Positions 44,138-52,882 of a DNA stretch of 64,000 nucleotides are shown here, piece after piece; the first letter of the stretch is position 1; each line of letters begins with the position of its first letter. The notes beneath the pieces are model-generated. The model saw only the letters and a list, made by a program, of their open reading frames with translations. It did not search any database and was not told the DNA's origin. Position numbers and translations under genes: made by a program. Source of the DNA: Oscillospiraceae bacterium (GTDB lineage: Bacteria; Bacillota; Clostridia; Oscillospirales; Ruminococcaceae); NCBI GenBank assembly GCA_024404875.1, contig JAKSPK010000006.1:24135-88134 (forward strand), given 5' to 3'.

Positions 44138-47113
44138 TCAGACCGTGACCGGTACGCGCACCGGCGCTTTGGAGGATGCCTCCTCCATTGCGGCGACGAG
44201 CGACCGCAGACGGATTTTTGCAGCGCCGAGATTGTTGATCTCGTCGATTTTGAGCTGTGTATAGAGCTTACCGCCGCGTTCGAGAATGCTGCGCACCTCA
44301 TCGGTTGTGACAGCGTCAATGCCGCAGCCGAAGGAGACGAGCTGCACGAGCTGCATATCCGGCTGTGTCGTGACAAATTTTGCGGCGCGGTACAGTCTGG
44401 AATGATATGTCCACTGATTCAGGACACCGAGCTTGCCGACCGTTGCAAGCGATGAGATGGCATCCTCGCTGATGACGGCCATGCCGAGGCTTGTGATGAG
44501 CTTATGGATGCCGTGATTGATCTCTTTGTCGATGTGATACGGTCTGCCTGCAAGGACGATGATCTTCTTACCGGCCTGCCGTGCCGCACGAATGATGCTC
44601 TGCCCCTCCTTCGCAACAATCATACGGTAGTGCATCTGAGCGGTATAGGCCGCCTCCAAAGCCATTTTCAGATCGGTGCGGAAGCTGCGGCGATAGGGTG
44701 CGAGTGCTTGCTGCAATGCGGCATAGACGCCCTTTTTGCGGTTGAGATCTATATAAGGCGTGATGAAATTTTTGTTCGTCAGACGGCTGTTGTTTGCGCG
44801 GAGCAGCTCCGGGTAGTATGCGACGACCGGGCAGTTGTAGTGATTGTCGCTGCTGCCCTCATCGAAATTGTAGCTCATGCACGGCCAGAAGATGAAATCG
44901 ACGCCCTGCTCCAGCAGATCCTCAATATGCCCGTGTGCGAGCTTTGCCGGATAGCAGACAGTATCCGAGGGGATTGTGTGTTGTCCCTTGTAATACATAT
45001 CGCGGTCGCTCTCATGCGAGAGTTTCACGGCGAAGCCGAGCTGAGTGAACAGCTCCGTCCAGAAAGGCATCTGCTCATAGAAGGAGAGCGCGAGCGGCAG
45101 TCCGACGGTTGCGAGCGGTCTGCTGCTGCGGCATCTGCGTTCCTTCTGCGAGAGAATCAGGTTGTATTTATAATCATACAGCGAGGGGATCTCGTCAGTC
45201 TGTTTTTTGCCGGCGCCTTTTTCGCAGCGGTTGCCGGAAATATAGCGTCCGCCGTCTGGGAAGATGACGATATTGAGCGCACAGTGTGCGGTACAGCCGC
45301 CGCATTTTGCGCTGCGCGTCTGATAGGAGAAATCCGCAAGCTTGTCCTCGGTGATGGTTGCAGTCTGTTCGGGGGCGTGTTCCATTGCATAGAGCGCTGC
45401 GCCGAATGCGCCCATCAAACCGGAGATCGCCGGACGGATGACATCGCGGCCGAGCTCAATTTCAAAAGAACGCAGTACGGCGTCATTGAGGAATGTTCCG
45501 CCCTGTACGACGATATTTTTTCCGAGCTCCTCGACGGATTTTGCGCGGATGACCTTATAGACTGCATTTTTGATGATCGAACCGGAAAGACCTGCGGAAA
45601 TATCCTCGACCGTTGCGCCGTCCTTCTGCGCCTGTTTGACTGAGCTGTTCATGAAGACGGTGCAGCGCGAGCCGAGATCGACCGGATGCTTTGCGAACAG
45701 TCCGAGCTGCGAGAATTCGGCAATGTCATAGCCGAGCGCCTGCGCAAAGCTCTGGATGAACGAGCCGCAGCCGGAGGAGCAGGCTTCGTTCAGCATGATG
45801 CTGTCAATGCTGTGATTGCGCACCTTAAAGCATTTGATATCTTGTCCGCCGATATCCATTATGAAATCGACATCCGGACAGAAATACGATGCAGCTTTGA
45901 AATGCGCGACCGTTTCGACGATGCCGAAATCTATGCCGAGGCCGGCACGGATGAAATCCTCGCCGTAGCCGGTGACAGCCGATGCGCGGATATGCAGATC
46001 GGGATTCATTTCGGAATAGATCTTTTTGAGCTGCTTGACGATGCGGTCAAGCGGCTGCCCGCGGTTTGCAGCGTAATACTGATAGAGCAGCTCGCCCTTG
46101 TCTGTGATGAGTACGAGCTTTGTCGTTGTTGAGCCGGCATCGATGCCGAGATATGCGTCGCCCGATGCGGTATGGAGATCTGCAAAGGGCAGATCATGTG
46201 ATTTGTGCCGCTTAATGAATGCTTCATATTCACTGCGCTCGCTGAAGAGCGGCTCGCTCGTGACAGTATTGCCGCCTGCGGACGCATTCCGGATCCGATC
46301 AAGAGCCTCGGAAAGCGGCATCGGGCTGACTGTCTGTGCCGCATACATCGCACTGCCGTATGCGACAAAAACGGGCGCTTTTTCAGGGAAGATTGCGTGC
46401 TGTTCGTCAAGCTTCAATGTCCGGACGAATGCCTGCTGCAGCCCCTTGAGGAAGGAGAGCGGGCCGCCGAGGAACAAGACGGTGCCCTCGATTGTTCTGC
46501 CCTGCGCGAGACCTGAAACGGTCTGATCGACGACGGCCTGAAAGATGCTCGCGGCAATATCTTCGCGCTTTGCGCCCTGATTGAGCAGCGGCTGGATATC
46601 GGATTTTGCGAAAACGCCGCAGCGCGAAGCGATCGGATAGCGCCGCTCCGCCTTCAGCGAAATCACATCCATTTCGTCTGCGGTGATGCCAAGCAACGTC
46701 GCCATCTGGTCGATGAATGCACCTGTTCCGCCGGCGCAGGAGCCGTTCATGCGCTGCTCTACGCCGCCGGTCAGAAAGATCATCTTCGCATCCTCGCCGC
46801 CCAGCTCGATCACAACATCGGCCTGCGGATAATCCGCTTTGACCGCGAGAAATGCTGCATGAACCTCCTGCACGAATGGAATCTCCGCGCTCTGCGCGAG
46901 ACCGAGTCCTGCCGAGCCGGTGATGCAGAGCCGGAACGCTGCATCCGGAAATTTCTGCTGCAATGCTTCGAGCTGCTCTGCGACGGTTTCACGGACACGC
47001 GACATATGCCGCTGATAGCAGTGTGAAAGGATTTTGTTGTTTTCGTCGATCACGACGGTTTTGACGGTCGTCGAGCCGACGTCGATGCCGAGAGAATAAA
47101 TGGTCTGTGCCAA
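44138..47113 (-). CDS. Acyl-CoA dehydratase activase-related protein (BcrAD/BadFG + DUF2229)
   Basis: A 991-residue protein with two tandem BcrAD/BadFG ASKHA ATPase domains (about residues 5-270, starting YSLGIDVGSTTVKTVVID, and about 315-580, starting AYLGIDAGSTTTKLVLI). A Cys-rich DUF2229 region follows (about 600-720: KCGGCTAHC) and then a 2-hydroxyacyl-CoA dehydratase-like part (ICPAK-type SDTVCYPAKLAHGH). The conserved NEACSSGCGSF and NGSCAGGTGAF Cys sites hold the bridging [4Fe-4S] cluster in activases. Proteins like this are widespread in Clostridia, but their substrate is unknown. The start is TTG 47113, nine bases after GAAGGAGG; no ATG or GTG fits. The leader carries repeat copy B. 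Confidence 0.9.
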   Translation of the reverse strand: MAQTIYSLGIDVGSTTVKTVVIDENNKILSHCYQRHMSRVRETVAEQLEALQQKFPDAAFRLCITGSAGLGLAQSAEIPFVQEVHAAFLAVKADYPQADVVIELGGEDAKMIFLTGGVEQRMNGSCAGGTGAFIDQMATLLGITADEMDVISLKAERRYPIASRCGVFAKSDIQPLLNQGAKREDIAASIFQAVVDQTVSGLAQGRTIEGTVLFLGGPLSFLKGLQQAFVRTLKLDEQHAIFPEKAPVFVAYGSAMYAAQTVSPMPLSEALDRIRNASAGGNTVTSEPLFSERSEYEAFIKRHKSHDLPFADLHTASGDAYLGIDAGSTTTKLVLITDKGELLYQYYAANRGQPLDRIVKQLKKIYSEMNPDLHIRASAVTGYGEDFIRAGLGIDFGIVETVAHFKAASYFCPDVDFIMDIGGQDIKCFKVRNHSIDSIMLNEACSSGCGSFIQSFAQALGYDIAEFSQLGLFAKHPVDLGSRCTVFMNSSVKQAQKDGATVEDISAGLSGSIIKNAVYKVIRAKSVEELGKNIVVQGGTFLNDAVLRSFEIELGRDVIRPAISGLMGAFGAALYAMEHAPEQTATITEDKLADFSYQTRSAKCGGCTAHCALNIVIFPDGGRYISGNRCEKGAGKKQTDEIPSLYDYKYNLILSQKERRCRSSRPLATVGLPLALSFYEQMPFWTELFTQLGFAVKLSHESDRDMYYKGQHTIPSDTVCYPAKLAHGHIEDLLEQGVDFIFWPCMSYNFDEGSSDNHYNCPVVAYYPELLRANNSRLTNKNFITPYIDLNRKKGVYAALQQALAPYRRSFRTDLKMALEAAYTAQMHYRMIVAKEGQSIIRAARQAGKKIIVLAGRPYHIDKEINHGIHKLITSLGMAVISEDAISSLATVGKLGVLNQWTYHSRLYRAAKFVTTQPDMQLVQLVSFGCGIDAVTTDEVRSILERGGKLYTQLKIDEINNLGAAKIRLRSLVAAMEEASSKAPVRVPVTV

Positions 47114-47155
47114 TGTATATGCCCTCCTTCGCCGCAGCGGAGCGGCGCATGTGAA

Positions 47156-47270
47156 GGCAATACCGGACATAGCCCGCCTGTCGGCTTGGGGGCACATCTG
47201 CCGGTTTTTTCGTCAATCTGCACGAAAAAATGACTGCGCATATGCACCGTCGGCTTTGTGCGGTATTGCC
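47156..47270 (-). repeat. Dispersed AGGCAAYACC repeat, copy B (long form)
   Basis: Bounded by GGCAATACCG and CGGTATTGCC as perfect 10-bp terminal inverted repeats. The interior holds AGCCCGCCTGTCGGCTTGG and GGCACATCTG in common with the other copies, plus an extra arm with TTTTTTCGT/ACGAAAAAA. It lies in the transcribed leader of the activase-related gene, about 40 bp before its Shine-Dalgarno. Confidence 0.78.
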
Positions 47271-47306
47271 TGTAAAAGAGTATCCGAAAATATAGTATAC
47301 AACTTT

Positions 47307-47344
47307 ATTATAGCACAACCGCGGGAAAAAAGAAAGTCCCGCGG
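47307..47344 (-). promoter_or_regulatory. Extended -10 promoter of the activase gene, overlapped by a terminator-like hairpin
   Basis: On the minus strand TGCTATAAT (TATAAT at 47307-47312) is an extended -10 element. The stem CCGCGGGA/TCCCGCGG (47319-47344) just upstream has a pyrimidine-rich loop and probably ends the thiN transcript. The -35 is weak. Confidence 0.55.
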
Positions 47345-47390
47345 CGCTATTTTCATAAAATGTTCACTTCTGTCTGCAGCGGGCGGCCGC

Positions 47391-48020
47391 TCAGAGTTTG
47401 GATTCCATGACGAGCAGGGTACCGGTGCCGCAGGTAATTTCGGCACGATCGGCTTCGATGCGGTTGCTGACGCCGAGCGGGAAACGCCGTGTCAGCTCGG
47501 CATCCTTGAGCGGATAGGCAACGCCGTTCGCCGTGACGCCGAGGCAGCGCTCCGACCATGCAAAAATCGAGAGCGACCAGCCGGCCTTCCGCGCCAGAAC
47601 GAGCCGTTCACCGCCCAGCAGCATCGAGGCGGCATCATTTTCGCCGATCAGCATTCCCGCAGCACCTTCTCTGCGAATGAATTCGAGCGTTTGCAGATTG
47701 GCGACTGTATGATCGAGCCGGCCGCCGAATGCGCCGAAGATGCGAATATCATGGAACTTCATCCGCAGGGCAACGCGCACTGCCAGCATGGTATCAGTAT
47801 CGTCCTTTTCGACAGGCGCGGTCATATGCGGGAGTGATTCGGGGATCTTCCCGAGCGAGTCAAAATCTCCAAGAACAAGATCGGGCTTCATTTTAAGCCG
47901 TTCCGCAAGATGCAGTCCGCTGTCCGCGCACAGAAGAAAGGCATCCTTCGGAACGGGCATACAGGGCAGCCCTTTTTCGGGACCGCCTGCAAAAATAACG
48001 CAGATCTGTTGATTATCCAT
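47391..48020 (-). CDS. thiN: Thiamine pyrophosphokinase
   Basis: A 209-residue enzyme that transfers pyrophosphate from ATP to thiamine. Characteristic motifs are CVIFAGGP at the N-terminus, LVLGDFDSLGK (metal/ATP site, about 48-58), EKDDTDTMLAV, and FGAFGGRLDHTVANLQTL (about 93-110). The C-terminal part has the thiamine-binding beta-roll with GVSNRI. The start codon overlaps the stop of the upstream phospholipase-like gene (TAATG), and GGAGG is within that gene, so the two are translationally coupled. Confidence 0.94.
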   Translation of the reverse strand: MDNQQICVIFAGGPEKGLPCMPVPKDAFLLCADSGLHLAERLKMKPDLVLGDFDSLGKIPESLPHMTAPVEKDDTDTMLAVRVALRMKFHDIRIFGAFGGRLDHTVANLQTLEFIRREGAAGMLIGENDAASMLLGGERLVLARKAGWSLSIFAWSERCLGVTANGVAYPLKDAELTRRFPLGVSNRIEADRAEITCGTGTLLVMESKL

Positions 48021-49228
48021 TATAGTCCTCCGTGTGAAATCAGAAGTGCTTTCGCTTTCTCAGGCTGCTGTGTCACGAGCGCGAAGGCGGTTTGCGAAAG
48101 GAACATATCTCCTTGCAAATGTGTCATTCGGCGTATGCAGAAAAGCTGTCCGCGGATCTGCGCGAGAAGTCTGTCCTGATCACCGCCTGGATAAAGCGTC
48201 AGCAGCGGTTCTCTGCCGAACCGGAAACGGTAAGTATAACCCTCCGTCTGTCCGGTCAGAAGGACGCGTCCCATGCTGCCGACAGCAAGATACTGCTTTT
48301 CCTGTGTAGAGAGGGTGACGGTGCCGTCATCCTCAAATTCCAGAAAGAGCGGCTCTTTTGTGATAATAAATGCGCTCATGAAGCTCTTGAGCCAATAGGG
48401 CTGTTTCTCCCGCCAGACCGGCAGTTCCGGATCTTCGGCATCGCGGTTGAAGGCGGCGAGGAGTGCGGCGCAGTGCGCGACAGAAAGCTGTATCCTGCGC
48501 TCGATTGATTGATCGAGTGCGAGTGCATCGTCTCCGAGGACGGCGGAAAGTTCCTTTGTTCCGGAGTGTGAGAGACGATTGCAGATTTCTGCGAAGGTGC
48601 CGCGCTGCCATGTTCCGCTGCTTTCCGGGACACTTCCGCGCAGCAGATCTGTATAGGCGGAATAGGGGACACTTCCCTTTGCCTTTTCTGCCCATCGTTC
48701 TGCAGCATGGGATTCGATGAGATTAGCAGGATCGCTGTCCCAGAACAGTTCGGCAGCGCGGGCTTCATAGCGTTTGTGTGCGCCGGCATAGCGTGAAAAA
48801 TAGGTCAGCCCCGCAGTATGCGGCGGACAACAGATATCCGCGAGCATATGCAATGCCCGCGAGAGTGACTGCATGGACGGAAAGAATCTTCCGGCGCGGT
48901 AAAGCGAGAGCGCCGCGCGGTATTCGGCATCGAGAACGGTCAGCGGGGAGGGGGCCGGAGCCCCCCGGCCGTTGCAGTATCCGCCAAGCGCGGGATGCAG
49001 CGGGAGCGCGGAACCGTCGGGCTTTGCAGCGCAGTAATAATGCAGACCGCGTCCGCGCTGCCGGTCACCGCGGCGGTCGGGCGCATCGGCTTCCCCGATG
49101 AGCGCCTCTGCATCGCCTGCGGAATAGCGCTGTGCTGCCGGATGATTCTCCAGCTCCAGCAGGCGCAGCGCTGCGCGGACGATTCCCCGGTGTACGGAGG
49201 GGTACTTATGTTTATCGTAGCGGATCAT
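48020..49228 (-). CDS. Zinc-dependent phospholipase C-like protein
   Basis: A 402-residue protein without a signal peptide. Residues about 125-165 show the zinc phospholipase C/P1 nuclease pattern: SLSRALHMLADICCPPHTAG followed by HKRYE, which supplies the His-x3-Asp, second His and the H-x3-E ligands, with additional His near the N-terminus (HRGIVRAALRL). The C-terminal third (about 285-400) is beta-rich and resembles no family I know. If active it would be a cytoplasmic or non-classically exported phosphohydrolase. AAAGGAG is five bases before ATG 49228; repeat copy C ends immediately upstream. Coupled to thiN. Confidence 0.7.
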   Translation of the reverse strand: MIRYDKHKYPSVHRGIVRAALRLLELENHPAAQRYSAGDAEALIGEADAPDRRGDRQRGRGLHYYCAAKPDGSALPLHPALGGYCNGRGAPAPSPLTVLDAEYRAALSLYRAGRFFPSMQSLSRALHMLADICCPPHTAGLTYFSRYAGAHKRYEARAAELFWDSDPANLIESHAAERWAEKAKGSVPYSAYTDLLRGSVPESSGTWQRGTFAEICNRLSHSGTKELSAVLGDDALALDQSIERRIQLSVAHCAALLAAFNRDAEDPELPVWREKQPYWLKSFMSAFIITKEPLFLEFEDDGTVTLSTQEKQYLAVGSMGRVLLTGQTEGYTYRFRFGREPLLTLYPGGDQDRLLAQIRGQLFCIRRMTHLQGDMFLSQTAFALVTQQPEKAKALLISHGGL

Positions 49229-49240
49229 GCGTTCTCCTTT

Positions 49241-49325
49241 AGGCAACACCACACAAAGCCTGCCTGACGGCTTGGCTACACATCTGACTGCGCATTTGAA
49301 CCATCAGATCTCTGTGGTATTGCCT
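49241..49325 (-). repeat. Dispersed AGGCAAYACC repeat, copy C
   Basis: 85 bp bounded by AGGCAACACCACA and TGTGGTATTGCCT (13-bp terminal inverted repeat with one G-T pair). The interior has two further stems: AGCC-AA-GCC...GGC-A-GGCT and ATCTGA/TCAGAT, so the whole folds into a three-way junction. It fills the gap between the AraC stop (2-3 bp away) and the Shine-Dalgarno of the phospholipase-like gene. Confidence 0.8.
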
Positions 49326-49328
49326 TTA

Positions 49329-50114
49329 TTATTTCTGATTCGTGCTGCGGAAATCGGTCGGAGCGATTCCGCAGTGCCGCCGGAACTGCCTTGCGAAATG
49401 CTCATAGCTCCGGTAGCCGCATTGCATGGCAATATCCTGAATGCTCATGTTCGTTGTCCGGAGCAGCATCTTTGCGTGGGAGATTCTGCTGAGGATCAGA
49501 TCCTGAATGAATGTTACGCCGAACTGCGCCTTGTAATGATGCTGAAAGGCGGAGCGGCTCATGCAGGTTTCATGCGAGGCCCAGTTGACCGACCAATCAA
49601 GATAGGGCGCACTGTAGATTTTATTCCGGATAATGAGCATCGGCTCATAGCGTGCTCCTGGCGGGATAATCGTTTGCTCATGCATCTGCTCACTGACCTT
49701 ATTGCAGAGCAGCCAGAAATAATGCGAGATTGAATCCGCCTTGTGCAGATGCTCAGAGCTGTTTTCATCGGCGATCGCCTTGATGCAGAAGCTCAGAAAT
49801 TCAATGCTGCGCAGCTTTGCTGGTTTCGCAACGGGTACATATTTCAGCGAGAACCATTCCGGCTCATCGCCTTCGAGATCGAAATGGATGAAATCGTTCA
49901 CGAATTCTTGCTGCGGGACGGCACGGTAATACTGCGGCATCCCCTTGGGGTAGAAAAAGAAGGTGTTTTCGCTGACCGTGATATCCTTGCCGTCCAGAGT
50001 AAAGATCGCCGGCGATTTCAGGAGCAGCAGCAGGCAGTCGCCGGTGCCGTCCGGCCGTTCAACCTGAAAATCCGCATCGTGACGGCGATTGTATCCGACA
50101 TGATGTAATATCAT
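49329..50114 (-). CDS. AraC-family transcriptional regulator
   Basis: A 261-residue regulator: an N-terminal cupin-type sensor domain (about residues 5-130, ADFQVERPDGTGDCLLLLL and FFYPKGMPQYYR) and a C-terminal pair of helix-turn-helix motifs (about 165-258), including FIQDLILSRISHAKMLL and IAMQCGYRSYEHFARQFRRHCG. These usually sense a sugar. It is divergent from the GH9 cellulase gene and has a consensus promoter in the shared intergenic region, which makes the cellulase a likely target (inference). ATG 50114 is chosen from GGAAGG spacing. Confidence 0.92.
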   Translation of the reverse strand: MILHHVGYNRRHDADFQVERPDGTGDCLLLLLKSPAIFTLDGKDITVSENTFFFYPKGMPQYYRAVPQQEFVNDFIHFDLEGDEPEWFSLKYVPVAKPAKLRSIEFLSFCIKAIADENSSEHLHKADSISHYFWLLCNKVSEQMHEQTIIPPGARYEPMLIIRNKIYSAPYLDWSVNWASHETCMSRSAFQHHYKAQFGVTFIQDLILSRISHAKMLLRTTNMSIQDIAMQCGYRSYEHFARQFRRHCGIAPTDFRSTNQK

Positions 50115-50163
50115 TTTGTACTTCCTTCCTGAAACGGTTTGCACAAAATATCATATAATATAC

Positions 50164-50192
50164 ATTATATCCTATTCCGTTTTATTTGTCAA
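50164..50192 (-). promoter_or_regulatory. Consensus promoter of the AraC gene
   Basis: On the minus strand TTGACA (50187-50192), 17 bases, TATAAT (50164-50169): a perfect match. Confidence 0.85.
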
Positions 50193-50197
50193 TCCAT

Positions 50198-50203
50198 TAT
50201 AAT
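50198..50203 (+). promoter_or_regulatory. Probable -10 box of the cellulase gene
   Basis: TATAAT at 50198-50203 faces the cellulase, but no good -35 is found 16-18 bases upstream, and the space overlaps the AraC promoter. This is the arrangement expected for an activator-dependent promoter. The approximately 180-base leader contains a CGGGG-CATA-CCCCG hairpin near 50220-50233. Confidence 0.45.
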
Positions 50204-50389
50204 AAAAATACAGGCCTTTTCGGGGCATACCCCGTATGAGATCTGCGTTTGTGAAGCTGTTTCCTGACCGTGCAGGATATGGGTTTGGCAAATGCCTTAC
50301 CGGAGAGCATATCTTTGTGCGGCGTGGAAACGGTCTGAGAGGGGCTGTTTTCAGCGGCGCAAACAAATAAAAAAGCGGAGGGTTTTACA

Positions 50390-52807
50390 ATGATTTTCAA
50401 AGGCAAAAGAAAACTGCTGTCTGTTCTGACAGCGGCAGTGATGCTTGCCGGAACTGCAGGCGCAGTTGTACCGACGGCAGGCGCAGCGGCGGATCCCGTG
50501 AATCAGATTTCAAATTCAACATTTGACACGGGAACGAAAGATTGGGCAATCTATAAGGAGAGCGGCGGCGCTGCAACGCTGACTACCACCCCCGACGGCA
50601 GACTGGCCGTCAACATTAGTTCGCTCGGTCAGGTCAATTACGCGGTCCAGCTTTATTATGATATCGTGCCGCTCTATGAGAATGCGACCTATCATATGCA
50701 CTTCGAGATCTCCAGCTCGACAGACCGTTTTGTGGAATTCATGCTTCAGCAGAACGGCGGAAAGTACACCGCATATAACTGGAAAGGACTTAATTTGACC
50801 TCGGAACCGCTGGTCATGGATTACGAATTTACAATGGAATACGAAACGGATATCATGTCGAAGCTCTGCTTCAATCTCGGCATCCAGGAGACGGAGCCGG
50901 ATATTCCTCAGAAACACACGATTTATCTGGACAATGTCTCGCTGGAGCTGGTCGATGACTCGAAAGTCAATTACGAGGAGATCGGCCCTTATAAGCCGAA
51001 AATCATTGCAAACCAGGTCGGCTATCGCCCGAATGATAAAAAGACCGCAGTCGTCCGCGCAGATGGCGGCGATACCTTCAAGGTCATCAATGCAGATACC
51101 AAGGAAGCGGTTTATACCGGCACGCTCGGTGCGCCTGTCACAAATACCAGTGCGGACGAGACCGATCGTATTGCGGATTTCTCTGAAGTCAAGGAGCCGG
51201 GCAATTATTATATTTCCTGCGGCAGCCTCGATGATTCCTATCCGTTTGTGATCACCGAGAAACCGTATGAGAAGCTGATGAACGATTCCATCCGGATGTT
51301 CTATCTTCAGCGCTGCGGCTGTGCGGTCGATGACGCAGATTTCGGCCATAAAGCCTGCCACGCAGAAATGGCAACGCTTTATGGCACGAACGACAAGATT
51401 GATGTGACCGGCGGCTGGCATGATGCCGGTGACTACGGCAGATACACCGTTGCGGCTGCAAAGGCAGTTGCGGATCTGATGTATGCCTATCTCGCAAATC
51501 CGACCATGTTCAATGACAAGGTCGGCATTGCGGAGAGCGGCAACGGCACACCGGATATTCTCGATGAGACGCGTTATGAGCTTGAGTGGATGCTGAAAAT
51601 GCAGGCATCCTCCGGCGGCGTATATCACAAGGTCAGCTGTGCAACCTTCCCTGGCTATGTTATGCCGACGGCAGAGACCAAACCGTTGATCGTCACTCCG
51701 ATTTCTTCGACCGCAACGGCTGATTTCTGTGCATCTATGGCACTGGCCGCAGAGGTTTATGCAGATGTGGATGCTGATTTTGCAGCAAAGTGCCTCACGG
51801 CGGCGAAGAAGTCGTGGGATTATCTCCAGCAGAATCCGCAGTTTGATTTCATCAATCCGAAGGACATCTCGACCGGCGAATATGGTGACAAGTCCGATAG
51901 AGATGAGCGCTACTGGGCAGCCTGCCAGATGTTCCGCGCGACCGGCGATGAGACCTATCTCAGCAGCGTTTCGACGGTCAGTACCGGACTTGACTGGTCT
52001 ACTGTCGGCGATTACGGCAATATCGCGCTCGCAACCATGAAGGCAGACGGCAAGGCTGAGGATCTGATCGCAAAAGCAAAGGCACAGCTTGAAAAGGCGG
52101 CTGCGGCTTATGAGACGATCGTAAAGGGCAGCCCTTACGGTTCTCCGATCAAATTGTATGAATGGGGCAGCAATATGACGATCGCCAATGCGGGCGTCGT
52201 GCTCTCGATGCAGGGTAGAAAAGAAGCTGCTGACGAAGTCCTGAGCTATCTCCTTGGCAGAAATCCGCTCGGTACCTGCTTCGTGACCGGCTTCGGCACG
52301 GTTGCTCCGGAGGCACCGCATCATCGTCCTTCGATGGCGGTTGGCAAGGCACAGCCTGGCATGCTGGTCGGCGGTGTCAACTTTAATCTGGAGGACAGCG
52401 CGGCAAAGGCATACTGCAAGACAGCGCCGGCTGCAAAGTGCTATGTTGACAACGCAGAGAGCTATTCCACCAATGAGATCACAATCTACTGGAATTCTCC
52501 GCTGGTCTACCTGCTTGCTGTCTCTGAGGCTGCACAGAATGCTGAACCGGTAATTCCGGAGGAAGAGACCACCACAACAACCACGGCACCGGAACAGCAG
52601 GATGTTTTTCTCGGTGATGTGAACGAAGACAAATCTGTGGATGTTGAGGATGTTGTTCTTCTGGCTCGTTTCCTCACGGAGGATAGCGACGCGGTTATTT
52701 CCGCACAGGGAATGCGGAATGCAGATGTCAACGGAAGCGGCGCACCGGATATTGACGATTGCCCACAGATTCTGAAATACATCGCAAAGCTGATTGACAA
52801 ATTCTGA
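50390..52807 (+). CDS. GH9 cellulase with CBM4-like module, Ig-like domain and dockerin
   Basis: An 805-residue secreted endoglucanase or cellobiohydrolase. In order: signal peptide (about 1-32), a CBM4/9-type carbohydrate-binding module (about 35-190), a CelD_N Ig-like domain (about 203-288), the GH9 catalytic domain (about 293-715), a Thr-rich linker, and a type I dockerin (about 740-800). GH9 marks are GGWHDAGDYGRY with both catalytic Asp, PHHRPSM, and the acid Glu in STNEITIYWNSPLVY. The dockerin has two calcium loops, DVNEDKSVDVED and DVNGSGAPDIDD, so the enzyme is meant for assembly on a cohesin scaffold (cellulosome). GGAGGG precedes the ATG; a strong terminator follows. Confidence 0.96.
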   Translation: MIFKGKRKLLSVLTAAVMLAGTAGAVVPTAGAAADPVNQISNSTFDTGTKDWAIYKESGGAATLTTTPDGRLAVNISSLGQVNYAVQLYYDIVPLYENATYHMHFEISSSTDRFVEFMLQQNGGKYTAYNWKGLNLTSEPLVMDYEFTMEYETDIMSKLCFNLGIQETEPDIPQKHTIYLDNVSLELVDDSKVNYEEIGPYKPKIIANQVGYRPNDKKTAVVRADGGDTFKVINADTKEAVYTGTLGAPVTNTSADETDRIADFSEVKEPGNYYISCGSLDDSYPFVITEKPYEKLMNDSIRMFYLQRCGCAVDDADFGHKACHAEMATLYGTNDKIDVTGGWHDAGDYGRYTVAAAKAVADLMYAYLANPTMFNDKVGIAESGNGTPDILDETRYELEWMLKMQASSGGVYHKVSCATFPGYVMPTAETKPLIVTPISSTATADFCASMALAAEVYADVDADFAAKCLTAAKKSWDYLQQNPQFDFINPKDISTGEYGDKSDRDERYWAACQMFRATGDETYLSSVSTVSTGLDWSTVGDYGNIALATMKADGKAEDLIAKAKAQLEKAAAAYETIVKGSPYGSPIKLYEWGSNMTIANAGVVLSMQGRKEAADEVLSYLLGRNPLGTCFVTGFGTVAPEAPHHRPSMAVGKAQPGMLVGGVNFNLEDSAAKAYCKTAPAAKCYVDNAESYSTNEITIYWNSPLVYLLAVSEAAQNAEPVIPEEETTTTTTAPEQQDVFLGDVNEDKSVDVEDVVLLARFLTEDSDAVISAQGMRNADVNGSGAPDIDDCPQILKYIAKLIDKF

Positions 52808-52819
52808 TATATGAAAAAT

Positions 52820-52854
52820 CACCCGCTGTACCGGAGTACAGCGGGTGTTTTTTT
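52820..52854. terminator. Terminator shared by the cellulase and gap genes
   Basis: A perfect 12-bp stem CACCCGCTGTAC/GTACAGCGGGTG with loop CGGA. T7 follows on the plus strand, and ATTTTTC follows on the minus strand, so it can serve both convergent genes. Confidence 0.93.
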
Positions 52855-52882
52855 CAAACCAGTATTGATTTCGGGCTGGGAA

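Noticed and set aside
49241-49325. tRNA-like or cloverleaf appearance of repeat copy C
   Set aside because: There is no T-loop GTTCRA, no acceptor CCA context and no anticodon arm of the right geometry; the repeat family explains the structure better.
50516-52822. A 768-codon open frame on the minus strand opposite the cellulase gene
   Set aside because: It is the codon-bias shadow of the GH9 gene: no ribosome site, no recognisable domain, Cys/Arg/Ile-rich composition.
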